Shown here: positions 7,655 through 15,977 of the stretch, piece after piece
Layout: the number at the start of each line of letters is the position of its first letter
Numbering within the stretch: position 1 is the stretch's first letter
Notes under the pieces: generated by a model
Told to the model about the DNA's origin: nothing
The model's input: only the letters and a program-made list of their open reading frames with translations
Databases searched by the model: none
Program-made: the position numbers and the translations under genes
DNA from: Chloroflexota bacterium
GTDB taxonomy: Bacteria; Chloroflexota; Dormibacteria; Dormibacterales; Dormibacteraceae
Direction: 5' to 3'
Assembly (NCBI GenBank): GCA_005881275.1
Contig: VBEF01000031.1
Span: forward strand, 1-38,632
DNA: 38,632 nt

Positions 7655-9772
7655 TCAGGACGGATACCAGAGGGGCATGACCGAGAGCATCAGGTCGTGA
7701 TCGACATCCGGGTTGACGCTGTAGCTCCCGATCTGATACTGCCAGCCCACGAGATTCCCGCCGCAACCTGGGTTGTATGGTCCGAAGCCCGGGGCGCTTG
7801 CTTTCGCGAAGTTGCCGAGCAGCGATGGTTGAAACGACCAGAGAAACGAGTCACGTGCGATCTGAGGGTTTGCGGCCACCGCGCCGCAGAATGCGTTCGC
7901 GAACTCGCTTCCGGCCGTCCCGTTGCCGTAATAGATGGGAGCGTAGTGGGCCGCTTTAACTCCGTCGAACCATCCTTCAACGAAACCGGGGTCCACGTTG
8001 ACTGCTCCCGGACAAGCGTCACCAGGCGGCTCGATGTCGATCGCGAGGCCGACCCCTTGCGGAATCCGGAGGAAGGTCGCCGCGGAGATGGCTTCGTCGG
8101 CGTAGGCCCTCCCCACGTCGTAGCCAACCACGCTGGAGCAGTTGTAGTCGTTGTAGATGGGCAGGATTCCCATGTGCCTCGCTTTGGCAACGAACACTTC
8201 GGTCCAGCTGATGCCGGGACACACGGTGTCGGTCAGGTAGCGACCCCAGAAGTCGGGCGTTCCCATGTTCTGCACGATCTGCGGGTACAGGCCGTTGCCC
8301 CCATTCGGATCCGTTGTAAATGCCTTGCAGGAGTCGACCCCCCACATCATGTGGGTCGGTTCGATGGATGCTGAACGTGTCTGAATGTTGATGAGCGACG
8401 CCGGACCAGACAGCTTTTGCATGAGCTGGGCAAACGGGTTTCCTGTATTGGTTGGAGGGACGGCGCCGATGGCCGCGGTGAAATGCGGCTTCGCGCCTGA
8501 GGCGACCACCTCAGCGCCGCAGGTGCTTCCTGACTTGCATGGCGGCGCGACGAGGTGACCCTGCTCGTCGAAGATACCGAGGCTCCAGGGCGTGCTCGAG
8601 AGGTCGGCATTTACGGTCGCCGTGAGATACACGATGCTGCCGGCCTGGCCATTCCAGTGGCCCTCGAGGCCCACTGACAGCCACACTGGCGACACCAGCT
8701 GAGACTGGGCTTGCGCTTCCGGTGGTGGGAACGTTTGCGAAGGCTTGCCAAGCACCGCGATCAAGGCACGCGCTCCGCTGGTCGGCTGGGCCAACGCGCT
8801 GCTGCAGCTGGTTCCCTGCCGGCAGTACGTGAGCTTGGCGTTGGTGTTGAGATCGAAAATTTGGAGGTCGTACCCCAGCTTCTCGACAGGAACGGTCGAC
8901 GTCGCCGTGAGGGTCACCGGCTTTCCGGGGCCGACAGCGATTGTGGAGACGGCAAGGCTGACGGCGAGCCATTTCGCGTTCAGCCGGTTCGAGGCGATGG
9001 CCGAACCATTGGCCGGCAACTGTGACGTCGGTGGTGTGATGAACGCAGCGAATGTGTGGATGCCGGACTTGGCCGAATAGGCGACGCTGCACTGGCTTCC
9101 CGCCAAACAAGCACCCGCCAGGGTGCTGGTCGTCTCGTCGAAAATCTCGATCGCGCGGTTGGTTCCCGTCACGCTAACGCTCGCCGTCGCGACCAGCACG
9201 ATGCTCTGGTCCGGCACTGGTGCCGGCGAGGTCGTGGTCAGCTCCAGGCGCGCCGGCGGCAAGACGGCGGCGCTTGGCCGGAGTGACTGCATCGGCACGC
9301 TCGGCAAAACGATAGGCACGCTCGGGGCGCCAAGGTTGTCAGAGCCTGCACCCTCCACCACAGCCGGAAGGCCGGCGTCCGTGCATGCGGCGACGCTCGA
9401 TGGCGCCACGATGCCGTCTGGAACCGAGCAAGCTGTCTGGCCGTCCGGAGTCGAAGATGCACCAGGCTGCATCGAAGAGAATTGATTCGCGCTGCATGCG
9501 ACCGCCGCGCCTGAGTGAGGACAGGCCTGGCTGCCTTCCGGCAGGCTGAGCTGCATACCGTTGGTCGAGACCACCCCGCATTGCGTCGGGGTGGCGGCAG
9601 CGGCCGCGCACTCGGTCTCGGTGCCCTGGCCGCGGACTGCCGCCAGGTTCACCGCCGGGGCAGCCGCCACGCCCACGATGCTCAGATGGTTGGAGGCCAC
9701 GACGAAGGCAACCACCAGATGGGCCTTGGGGCGCGACCGGATACTGAGTAGAAGCTGTCGAAAGACGTGCAC
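7655..9772 (-). CDS. Secreted three-domain beta-repeat protein with Rv2525c-like glycoside-hydrolase-like domain
   Basis: 705 residues. The N-terminus (VHVFRQLLLSIRSRPK, then a hydrophobic stretch to VGVAAAPA) is a long signal peptide. Residues 55-150 are Ala/Ser/Cys-rich. Three homologous Ig-like units follow at roughly 175-250, 267-342 and 363-438; each contains an xIFD strand and then CxxGxxC (Cys222/228, 317/323, 412/418). The C-terminal part (475-700; MMWGVDSC, FWGRYLTD, GILPIYNDYN, GLAIDIEPPGDACPG, NPDVDHDLM) matches the Rv2525c-like/DUF1906 TIM-barrel family, related to GH25 lysozymes, and keeps acidic residues in strand ends. It is probably a cell-wall-associated hydrolase or binding protein. 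Start: GTG 9772, 5 nt after GGGGG; a TTG ten codons upstream is less likely. Confidence 0.82.
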   Translation of the reverse strand: MHVFRQLLLSIRSRPKAHLVVAFVVASNHLSIVGVAAAPAVNLAAVRGQGTETECAAAAATPTQCGVVSTNGMQLSLPEGSQACPHSGAAVACSANQFSSMQPGASSTPDGQTACSVPDGIVAPSSVAACTDAGLPAVVEGAGSDNLGAPSVPIVLPSVPMQSLRPSAAVLPPARLELTTTSPAPVPDQSIVLVATASVSVTGTNRAIEIFDETTSTLAGACLAGSQCSVAYSAKSGIHTFAAFITPPTSQLPANGSAIASNRLNAKWLAVSLAVSTIAVGPGKPVTLTATSTVPVEKLGYDLQIFDLNTNAKLTYCRQGTSCSSALAQPTSGARALIAVLGKPSQTFPPPEAQAQSQLVSPVWLSVGLEGHWNGQAGSIVYLTATVNADLSSTPWSLGIFDEQGHLVAPPCKSGSTCGAEVVASGAKPHFTAAIGAVPPTNTGNPFAQLMQKLSGPASLINIQTRSASIEPTHMMWGVDSCKAFTTDPNGGNGLYPQIVQNMGTPDFWGRYLTDTVCPGISWTEVFVAKARHMGILPIYNDYNCSSVVGYDVGRAYADEAISAATFLRIPQGVGLAIDIEPPGDACPGAVNVDPGFVEGWFDGVKAAHYAPIYYGNGTAGSEFANAFCGAVAANPQIARDSFLWSFQPSLLGNFAKASAPGFGPYNPGCGGNLVGWQYQIGSYSVNPDVDHDLMLSVMPLWYPS

Positions 9773-9795
9773 TGATACCCCCGTTTGCCGCGCAC

Positions 9796-9840
9796 CCACC
9801 AAGAGGTGGCGGGAGAAGATGGGGCCAACCTACGGTTGGC
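9796..9840 (-). promoter_or_regulatory. Two hairpins in the leader of the Rv2525c-like gene
   Basis: Reading leftward, GCCAACC-GTA-GGTTGGC (9840-9824; 7-bp perfect stem) is followed by CCACC-TCTT-GGTGG (9809-9796; 5-bp stem), about 23 nt before the GTG start. Neither is followed by a T-run. They may form a 5' UTR structure, or the first may be a protein-binding operator. I cannot match them to a known riboswitch class. Confidence 0.4.
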
Positions 9841-9950
9841 ATGCCAGTGCACCTACGGCGGGCGGGTTAAATAGCTTCAAGCCTTGTGAATTGGCCTGAA
9901 ACCGCCTCAAAAGCCGGCATTCTTGGCACCAGGCCCGCCGGCTGAAGCAG

Positions 9951-9982
9951 GAAGTAAGAAGCAGCCCGGGGTAGAGGGCTGC
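9951..9982 (-). terminator. Probable terminator of the small membrane protein gene
   Basis: On the minus strand GCAGCCC (9982-9976), 8-nt loop, GGGCTGC (9967-9961), then TTCTTACTTCC. The stem is a perfect 7 bp and the tail is pyrimidine-rich but not a clean T-run. It lies about 70 nt after the stop of the gene at 10049-10270. Confidence 0.45.
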
Positions 9983-9998
9983 CTCTGTCAGCTATAAC

Positions 9999-10033
9999 GT
10001 CGAGTCGACAGCCGGTAACCGGATCCCGGGTCC
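9999..10033. repeat. Cluster of short palindromes
   Basis: Three palindromes lie back to back: GTCGAGTCGAC (9999-10009), CCGGTAACCGG (10012-10022), and GGATCCCGGGTCC (10021-10033, one mismatched pair). They sit between the small membrane protein stop and its probable terminator. No function is evident. Confidence 0.5.
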
Positions 10034-10048
10034 AGGGCTTTGCCGGGT

Positions 10049-10270
10049 CTAGGGGCTGGCGCGGACCCCGAGGACGTTCCCGTACATGACACCCAGGGCG
10101 AGCAGGCCGAGCAGGGAAAGAAGGACGAGAAGGAAGGTGCGCGCGCACGTGTCGATGAGGCCTGAATCTTCGCCCGTGTCGGCATCTGCGATGTTCCACC
10201 GCCTTCCGTACAGGCCCGCCCGAATCGAGAGCCCGATGGTCGCGCCCAGGATGATGAGAAGCACTGCCAT
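10049..10270 (-). CDS. Small two-helix membrane protein
   Basis: 73 residues from ATG 10270. Two hydrophobic segments (MAVLLIILGATIGLSI and TFLLVLLSLLGLLALGVMYG) flank a short polar loop with RRWNIADADTGEDSG. I do not recognise the family. The frame is open to a TTG at 10345, but neither start has a Shine-Dalgarno and the extra residues are not conserved-looking. The hydrophobic pattern and a hairpin/pyrimidine tail downstream support a real gene; the start is uncertain. Confidence 0.5.
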   Translation of the reverse strand: MAVLLIILGATIGLSIRAGLYGRRWNIADADTGEDSGLIDTCARTFLLVLLSLLGLLALGVMYGNVLGVRASP

Positions 10271-10472
10271 GGTGTTGTTGCCAGAGTCGAGGGCGAGGAC
10301 GCCGAGCGGGTCAGCGTCCGCGCCATCCAGACAACGCGCAGGCAAGTGAATGTGAACAATTCGTCCCTACTTTCTTAACCAGCGGCCTTCGGCCTCGGCC
10401 CGGCACTGTACGGAGGCGAGGGGCTGCTGGTCGCTCCCCAATACTCCCCCCCGCGGGCGCGTTCTTTTAGGC

Positions 10473-11390
10473 GTGGAAGTCCCGCTCCTACTCCAGTTCT
10501 CGATCGCCCTCTTCACCGGCATGGTCGCGGCCACATTTGTGCCGCCCGTCAGGAGGTCGATCCCGAAGGCCGTCGAGGTGTTCCTCTGGATCGCTCTTGT
10601 GACGGCTTGCGTTCTCGGCGTCATGAGCGTTACAAATCCGAACGCTCGAGAGCTCACCTCGTCGGCGGTTTGGGGCGCCGACCAGATCGTAAGCACGCTT
10701 ATCGGGCTGATGTTCGGGGGCGTCGGAATCTGGATCGCCGAGCATAGGTTTTCGATCGCGAGCTGGATGGTCATCACCGCGGGCGTCGACATCTTCGCCC
10801 TCATGCTCATTGGCTCCATGCGACGGGGGCGCGCCTGGCAGCCGCGCATCAGGCTGCGCGAGTGGATGGAGCTCCCGGTCGCGGCACCAGCGCCCGCCCG
10901 GAACGGCGTGGTCGTGATGGATCCCATCGTCGATCTGAATCGGAGGATCGCGGCCGGGTTGGCCATCGCTGGAGCGGCTGCGTTGACCAGGATGCTCGAT
11001 GCCGCGATCTGGTTCCGCGACGTGATGCTGCCGCGCCAGGCGCGGCGCCTCGCCAATGCGGCGGTGGCCGGACGCGTTGGGTCGCGGGCTCGCCTGGAGT
11101 CGCTTCGCGACGCCAGCGCGCACCTGCAGTTCGCAGCGCGCTCCTGGTACGCCGCGGCGGGCGAGCCTGCCATCAACGGTCTCGCCGTCAGGGCGACGGA
11201 CGCGGCGCGGGCAGCCCAGCGCGGCCTTCGGCCCGACAGGCTGCGGCTCGGCCGGATTGTCGACATTCAGGCCCTTTTGAGCGCGCAGTCGATCGGATGG
11301 TACGGCCCGATGAGCGCCGGCCCCATGCAGCCCCCGCACGGAGAGGATGATGTCGCTGAACCGCAGCAATCAGATCGTCTGGCCTCGTAG
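10473..11390 (+). CDS. Multi-pass membrane protein of unknown function
   Basis: 305 residues. The first 115 contain about four membrane segments (LLLQFSIALFTGMVAATFV, VFLWIALVTACVLGVM, IVSTLIGLMFGGVGIWIA, WMVITAGVDIFALMLIGSM). The remainder is an Arg/Ala-rich soluble part with a further weakly hydrophobic stretch near 155-170, probably helical and cytoplasmic. I do not recognise a family. The start is GTG 10473 with a weak TTAGG just upstream. Its last 44 bp overlap the start of the second class A PBP, which has its own SD inside this gene, so the two are probably co-transcribed. Confidence 0.7.
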   Translation: MEVPLLLQFSIALFTGMVAATFVPPVRRSIPKAVEVFLWIALVTACVLGVMSVTNPNARELTSSAVWGADQIVSTLIGLMFGGVGIWIAEHRFSIASWMVITAGVDIFALMLIGSMRRGRAWQPRIRLREWMELPVAAPAPARNGVVVMDPIVDLNRRIAAGLAIAGAAALTRMLDAAIWFRDVMLPRQARRLANAAVAGRVGSRARLESLRDASAHLQFAARSWYAAAGEPAINGLAVRATDAARAAQRGLRPDRLRLGRIVDIQALLSAQSIGWYGPMSAGPMQPPHGEDDVAEPQQSDRLAS

Positions 11391-13434
11391 ACCAAACGGC
11401 ATGCGGCGGCGCGCGAGCGCGCCGCAGGTCCTGACCAAGGGCAGGGTCGCCCGTCCCGCCGGCTGGATAGTCCGTGTCGTGGTCCTGCTGGCGATCGTCA
11501 TCCCGAGCCTGATCATCACCTCACCCGGTTACATCGCCTTCGCGGACAAGCTGCCCGACCCAACCCAGGTGACCTCGACTGTGCCGGAGGACACCTTGAT
11601 CTATGCGGCGGATAACAAGACTTTGCTCGCGGACCTTCATCCGCCGGGCTATCAGAACTACTACGAGCCGCTCTCCGATATGGGGACGTTGCTGCCTGAG
11701 GCCGTCATCTCGATCGAAGATCGCAACTTCTATCAGGAGCCGGGTATCGACCCCCAGGGCATTGTGCGCGCCTCGGTGGTCGACTGGCAGTCGCGCTCGA
11801 CCGCGCAGGGCGCGTCGACCATCACGCAACAGCTCGTCAAGCTTCGGCTCGTCGGCAACGAGGCGACGCTCGACAGGAAGATGCGGGAGGCGCTCCTGGC
11901 GTTTGAGATCGAGCGCCGGTACACGAAGCCGCAGATCCTGGAGTGGTATCTGAACAGCGTGTTCTTCGCCAACACGGCTTGGGGCACGGCTGCCGCCTCG
12001 AAGATCTACTTCCACAAGCAAACGAAGGAGCTCGATCTAGCCCAGGCATCCATGCTGGCCGGGGTGATTCGAGGGCCGACGATTTACAACCCACTCGTGA
12101 ACTGGAAGTCCGCCAAGGACAGGCAGAAGACGGTGCTGGACGCGATGATCCGCGACGGCAAGGTCACCGCGGCCGACGCGGCCGCGGCCTTCGCCGAAGA
12201 CCTCTCGCCGCCCAGCCACATGTTCTTGCCGGAAAACCACATGGTGGCGCCATCCTTCGTCCGCTACGTGACCGGGTTGCTGATCAACAAGTTCGGCACC
12301 GACGCGACGTACACGGGCGGGATGCGGGTCATCACGACTCTGAACGCGCCGCTGCAGGACCTCGGTCAGCGGGTCGTGACCGACAACATCAATGCGCTGC
12401 GCGGCCGCAACGTGACGCAGGGCGCTATGGTTGCGCTCGATCCGACTACGGGTGCGATCCTGACGATGGTCGGCTCGGCGAACCCAGGCGCCTACGGTGG
12501 CCAGTACAACCTGGCCGTGTGGCCGCCGCGCAACCCGGGATCGTCGATGAAGATCTTCACGTACACGGCCGCCATCGCGAGCGGCAAGTTCACGATGACA
12601 ACGCCGATCGCGGACAGCAGGATCTCGTATAGGGACCCGATGTCTGGCGAGGTGTACGCGCCGCAGAACTATGACGGCAGGCTCCACGGCACCTGCCAGC
12701 TGCAGGCTTGCATGGGCAACTCGTTGAACATACCCGCGGTCAAGGTCGAGCTCGGGATCGGCGTGTCGACCGTGGTCGCGATGGCGCGTGCCATGGGCGC
12801 TCCTCCGTACCAGCTCCACGGGACCGACGCCAACGGCTTCCCGAACTACACGACCGATGACCCGGTCAACACATTTGGTCCGTCCCTGACCCTGGGCGGG
12901 TACGGTGAGACCCCGCTGCAGATGGCAACCGGGGCATCCGTCCTGGCGACGCAAGGTCTTCTGCGCCAGCCGTACGCCATCGACGTCATCACGCGCGGCG
13001 ATCAGCTCCTCTACATGCATGAGCTGGATCCCGGCAAGCGAGTCCTGGACGCTCGAGTCGCCTTCATCATGCAGGCGATCATGTCCAACGACAACAACCG
13101 GGCCATGATCTTCGGGCGCAACTCTCTGCTCACCCTTCGCGGACGTCACGTCGGCGTCAAGACCGGAACCTCTGACTCCTTCGCAGACGCGTGGACGGTT
13201 GGATATACGCCGCATCTCGTCACTGCCGTGTGGGGTGGGAACGCAAACTGGAACGTGAAGATGACGAAGGGCTCGGACAGCTACTACATCGCCGCGCCGA
13301 TGTGGCACACCTTCATGCAGCAGGCGCTTGACACGATGGGAATGGGCGATGAGTGGTACCCCGAGCCACCGGGCCTGATTCACCAGTCGTGTAAGGGGCA
13401 GATGGCGTACTACATGCCGGGCACTCACTGCTGA
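11347..13434 (+). CDS. Class A penicillin-binding protein, second copy
   Basis: 695 residues. Membrane segment at about 40-58 (WIVRVVVLLAIVIPSLIIT). GT51: SIEDRNFYQEPG with Glu124, and GASTITQQLVK (155-165). Transpeptidase: SSMK with nucleophile Ser399, NSLN (SxN, 459-461), and VKTGTSD (604-606). All motifs are intact, so it should both polymerise and crosslink peptidoglycan outside the membrane. It lacks the Ser/Pro tail of the PBP at 3390 and ends in a short Cys-containing tail (SCKG...GTHC). GGAGAGG directly abuts ATG 11347; ATG 11350 has slightly better spacing, so the exact start is uncertain by one codon. It overlaps the upstream membrane protein gene by 44 bp. Confidence 0.94.
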   Translation: MMSLNRSNQIVWPRRPNGMRRRASAPQVLTKGRVARPAGWIVRVVVLLAIVIPSLIITSPGYIAFADKLPDPTQVTSTVPEDTLIYAADNKTLLADLHPPGYQNYYEPLSDMGTLLPEAVISIEDRNFYQEPGIDPQGIVRASVVDWQSRSTAQGASTITQQLVKLRLVGNEATLDRKMREALLAFEIERRYTKPQILEWYLNSVFFANTAWGTAAASKIYFHKQTKELDLAQASMLAGVIRGPTIYNPLVNWKSAKDRQKTVLDAMIRDGKVTAADAAAAFAEDLSPPSHMFLPENHMVAPSFVRYVTGLLINKFGTDATYTGGMRVITTLNAPLQDLGQRVVTDNINALRGRNVTQGAMVALDPTTGAILTMVGSANPGAYGGQYNLAVWPPRNPGSSMKIFTYTAAIASGKFTMTTPIADSRISYRDPMSGEVYAPQNYDGRLHGTCQLQACMGNSLNIPAVKVELGIGVSTVVAMARAMGAPPYQLHGTDANGFPNYTTDDPVNTFGPSLTLGGYGETPLQMATGASVLATQGLLRQPYAIDVITRGDQLLYMHELDPGKRVLDARVAFIMQAIMSNDNNRAMIFGRNSLLTLRGRHVGVKTGTSDSFADAWTVGYTPHLVTAVWGGNANWNVKMTKGSDSYYIAAPMWHTFMQQALDTMGMGDEWYPEPPGLIHQSCKGQMAYYMPGTHC

Positions 13435-13447
13435 GGATCTGGGAGAG

Positions 13448-13654
13448 ATGCAGGCTCGGTTCGACAAGGATGGCAAGCAGCTCCCCGACACCGGTCATGG
13501 CTGCGGCTGCCGGCTCTGCGCCATCTCCAACGCGCCTCGATACGAGCGACGCGATGACCCGCAGGACCGGGTCGGGGAATGGAGCCCCCTCCGCAGACGC
13601 CTCGTGCGATTGATGAAGAGGTTCCGGCCCGCCGCTCGACCGCAGCCGGCCTGA
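13448..13654 (+). CDS. Small basic protein with CxCxxC motif
   Basis: 68 residues, starting 13 bp after the PBP stop. The ATG is preceded by GAGGA at about 10 nt and GGGAG at 2 nt. The only notable motif is HGCGCRLC (Cys19, Cys21, Cys24), a possible metal or thiol site; the C-terminal half is Arg-rich. I do not recognise a family. A good terminator follows 9 bp after the stop, as expected for the last gene of the operon. It could still be a chance open frame. Confidence 0.42.
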   Translation: MQARFDKDGKQLPDTGHGCGCRLCAISNAPRYERRDDPQDRVGEWSPLRRRLVRLMKRFRPAARPQPA

Positions 13655-13663
13655 TTCGATTGG

Positions 13664-13697
13664 TCGCGGCTCTTGCCGCGATCGACGCTTTTTGTTT
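13664..13697 (+). terminator. Intrinsic terminator ending the PBP operon
   Basis: Perfect 7-bp stem TCGCGGC (13664-13670) / GCCGCGA (13675-13681) with a TCTT tetraloop. TTTTT begins 8 nt after the stem (13689) and is followed by GTTT. It lies between convergent genes and points rightward. Confidence 0.6.
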
Positions 13698-13700
13698 GGT

Positions 13701-14315
13701 TCAGTCAGCTACGGCAAAGCCACGCTCGGCGGGCGATGTCTCTTCGAGCATCGCCTGAGGACCGTACGAGTGCTTGAGCATGACGCGCAGCCGCTCCTTG
13801 GCGACCGCGAGCCTGGAGGCCACCGTCCGCTCGGGAATGCCGAGCGCCTGCGCGATGGCGCGGTTGGTGTAGCCGTGGTAGTGCCGCAGCACGATCGCCG
13901 CCGCCTGCTTCGGCGGGAGCTTGGCCAGCGCCGCAGCGAGGTCGCGGTGCTCCACGATCTCCTGCGGGTCGGGAGCCAGGCCGGGGCGGCCCAGGCGGCG
14001 GATGACCTCGCCGACCTCGCGCAGCCGCATCTTGCGCTGGTACGAGACCGCCGCGTTGATCGCGATGCGGTGCACCCACGCCTCAGCGGGTGCTATCGGC
14101 TGCCAGGTAGCCCACTTTTTGTAAGCGCGTTCGAATGCGTCTTGCGCGCAGTCCTCGGCCGCGGCTCGGTCGCCGAGCATCGCGGTCAAGGTGCCCAGAA
14201 TCTTTCCGTACGAAGCTTGATAGAGACGCTCGAAGTCCGCTTCGTTGCCGGCTTCATATGTGTTCGCAGGTTCACGCGCCTCGCCGGCTGTCCCTGCGGA
14301 GATTGGCTCTGCCAT
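13701..14315 (-). CDS. ECF sigma factor, SigE-like
   Basis: 204 residues. Sigma region 2 at about 27-96 (DFERLYQASYGKILGTLTAML, AEDCAQDAFERAYKKW, AWVHRIAINAAVSYQRK) and region 4 at about 125-180 (LPPKQAAAIVLRHYHGY, IAQALGIPERTVASRLAVAKERL). It directs RNA polymerase to a stress or envelope regulon. The frame extends 16 codons upstream, but ATG 14315 has GGAGAAGG 7 nt before it, which fixes the start. No anti-sigma gene is adjacent on the same strand, unlike most ECF loci. A 7-bp inverted repeat lies 26 nt upstream of the start. Confidence 0.9.
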   Translation of the reverse strand: MAEPISAGTAGEAREPANTYEAGNEADFERLYQASYGKILGTLTAMLGDRAAAEDCAQDAFERAYKKWATWQPIAPAEAWVHRIAINAAVSYQRKMRLREVGEVIRRLGRPGLAPDPQEIVEHRDLAAALAKLPPKQAAAIVLRHYHGYTNRAIAQALGIPERTVASRLAVAKERLRVMLKHSYGPQAMLEETSPAERGFAVAD

Positions 14316-14340
14316 CTTCAATCCTTCTCCCCCATGACTC

Positions 14341-14357
14341 GGTGAGCGACGCTCACC
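14341..14357. promoter_or_regulatory. Inverted repeat upstream of the ECF sigma gene
   Basis: GGTGAGC-GAC-GCTCACC is a perfect 7-bp inverted repeat with a 3-bp centre, between the divergent sigma factor and diguanylate cyclase genes. It could be an operator for a dimeric regulator or a hairpin in the sigma leader. No promoter boxes are clear. Confidence 0.45.
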
Positions 14358-14470
14358 TGGCATAACTCTCCGCCACGAGGGCCGCTCTGGTCGCCGTACG
14401 GTTGGGCGGATTTTGACTCACGCAGTTGCAGTAGCAGGTGCCTGGCTGCTCGCCGACGTTTCTAAGAGGG

Positions 14471-15973
14471 ATGAATCCAGGCGCCGGCTCGGGTGGAAGC
14501 TACGCGATCGACGTGCTGGCCACCTTGGCGAGTGGTCTCGGCGTCGACTCGCGAGAGAGCGGACGCAAGGCGCTCGAGGTGATGCGGGCACGGGCGCCGG
14601 AACTGATCGCGCTGGGCGAGAAGACTGGCGAGGACCTCGTCACGACCTCAGCCGGGTTCATCGAGATGATGCTCGCGGGGCTTCGTACAGACCTCGATCT
14701 GCCGTGGGCTGAGTTCGAGCAGCGGTCACGCGACTACGGCCGGTTGCGCGCGGCTCAAGACCTGCCCCTCGAGTCACTCATTGACGTGTTGGCTGTGTAC
14801 CGGCGGGCGACCATCGAGCTGCTCTCGCGCCCAATCCAGGGCAAGCCGCACTACGACGAGATCATCGCGTTGGCGCAGAGCCGGTTGGAGAATGTAACGG
14901 AGCGTCTCACCGCCGCGATCGCGCGCGGCTACCTCGAGCACGTCGGCGAAGAGCACCGCGCACGCGAAAGCGAGATGTATGGCCTCGCCGCCATCGTCAC
15001 CGCGATGGGTCGCTCGCTCGACCTTCATGAGACCGCCGAGGTCGCGTTGGTCGAGTCCCTTGCCGTGCTTCGGCTCAGCACGGGCGGCCTTTGGCTGCGC
15101 GAGCGCTCCTCCTACAGGCTGGTCCACACAGTCGGTCTGGACCAGGACCAGATCGACGGGTTTGCGCGCCAGGTCGGTCCGCACGTAAAGGCGGCTGCCA
15201 CGGCGGTCGGAAGATCGGAATCCCAGGTCGACCGAGTTTCCGGGCCGGAGTGGAACGCGCTGCGTGCGCACCTTCGTGTTCGCGGCAGAACGGTCGGCAT
15301 GATGACGGTCGGCACGAGTGTCGATCGGTTGTTCAACGCCGCCGATCTGCTCTTTATGGCCGCTGTCGCTGACCAGGTCGCCATCGCGATCGAGCGCGCG
15401 CGCCAGTTTGCGAGTGAAGCGCGGACCGATCATCTGACCGGTCTCGCCAACCGTCGCGAGTTCGAGCGGGTGATGGAGCGAGAGGTCGCGCTCGCGGAGC
15501 GCCACGGCCGTCGCCTGTCGCTGATGATGATCGACCTCGACAATCTGAAACGGATCAATGACCGCCTCGGCCACAGCGCGGGCGACACCGCGCTGAGACT
15601 GGTCGCGCAGCAGCTGCTGCGAGTAGTCCGCGCCTCAGACGTCTGCGCGCGGGTCGGCGGCGACGAGTTCGCGGTCGCCATGCCCGAAACCGACCTGGAC
15701 CGGGCGCGAGACGTCGCGACGCGGTTGCGACGGGCGGTCGAGCATGCGGCCATGGGCATGCGTGCTCCCGAGCATGTCGATGTGAGCCTGGGCATCGCGG
15801 CCTGGCGCCCGGGACAGGACTGGCAGGCCGTGTACCAGGGCGCCGACACCGACCTCTACGAGGACAAGCGGCGGCGCAAGACCGTCCGGCGCTGGCAGCA
15901 GGAGGACCAACCGGCGCCCTCGATCCGAATCCTTGGTCGGGCGGGCGGGCGCCGGCGCGTTTCCGGAGCTTAG
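14471..15973 (+). CDS. Diguanylate cyclase with RsbRD-like and GAF sensor domains
   Basis: 500 residues from ATG 14471. The helical N-terminus (about 15-150; AAQDLPLESLIDVLAVYRR) resembles the RsbT co-antagonist RsbRD/PucR-type N-terminal domain. A GAF-like domain follows at 170-310, then a GGDEF domain at 315-470. The active site RVGGDEFAVA (396-400) is intact, as is DLDNLKRINDRLGH. An inhibitory-site RxxD (RASD, 387-390) sits five residues before GGDEF, so the enzyme should make c-di-GMP with product feedback. No EAL domain and no membrane segment are seen, so it is cytosolic. AAGAGGG abuts ATG 14471; a GTG at 14438 lacks any SD. It converges on the response regulator with 4 bp between stops. 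Confidence 0.9.
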   Translation: MNPGAGSGGSYAIDVLATLASGLGVDSRESGRKALEVMRARAPELIALGEKTGEDLVTTSAGFIEMMLAGLRTDLDLPWAEFEQRSRDYGRLRAAQDLPLESLIDVLAVYRRATIELLSRPIQGKPHYDEIIALAQSRLENVTERLTAAIARGYLEHVGEEHRARESEMYGLAAIVTAMGRSLDLHETAEVALVESLAVLRLSTGGLWLRERSSYRLVHTVGLDQDQIDGFARQVGPHVKAAATAVGRSESQVDRVSGPEWNALRAHLRVRGRTVGMMTVGTSVDRLFNAADLLFMAAVADQVAIAIERARQFASEARTDHLTGLANRREFERVMEREVALAERHGRRLSLMMIDLDNLKRINDRLGHSAGDTALRLVAQQLLRVVRASDVCARVGGDEFAVAMPETDLDRARDVATRLRRAVEHAAMGMRAPEHVDVSLGIAAWRPGQDWQAVYQGADTDLYEDKRRRKTVRRWQQEDQPAPSIRILGRAGGRRRVSGA

Positions 15974-15977
15974 CTCC

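Noticed and set aside
10010..10048. GCAAAGCC and GGTTACCGG on the minus strand, reminiscent of a GEMM c-di-GMP riboswitch core
   Set aside because: The order, spacing and remaining conserved positions of GEMM-I do not fit, and the segment begins right at the stop of the preceding gene.
12037..13491. 484-codon minus-strand frame across the second PBP gene
   Set aside because: Antisense to a PBP with all catalytic motifs; Arg/His/Val-rich composition typical of the complement of GC-rich coding DNA. The same applies to 3774-4757, 6029-6913 and 28417-29619.
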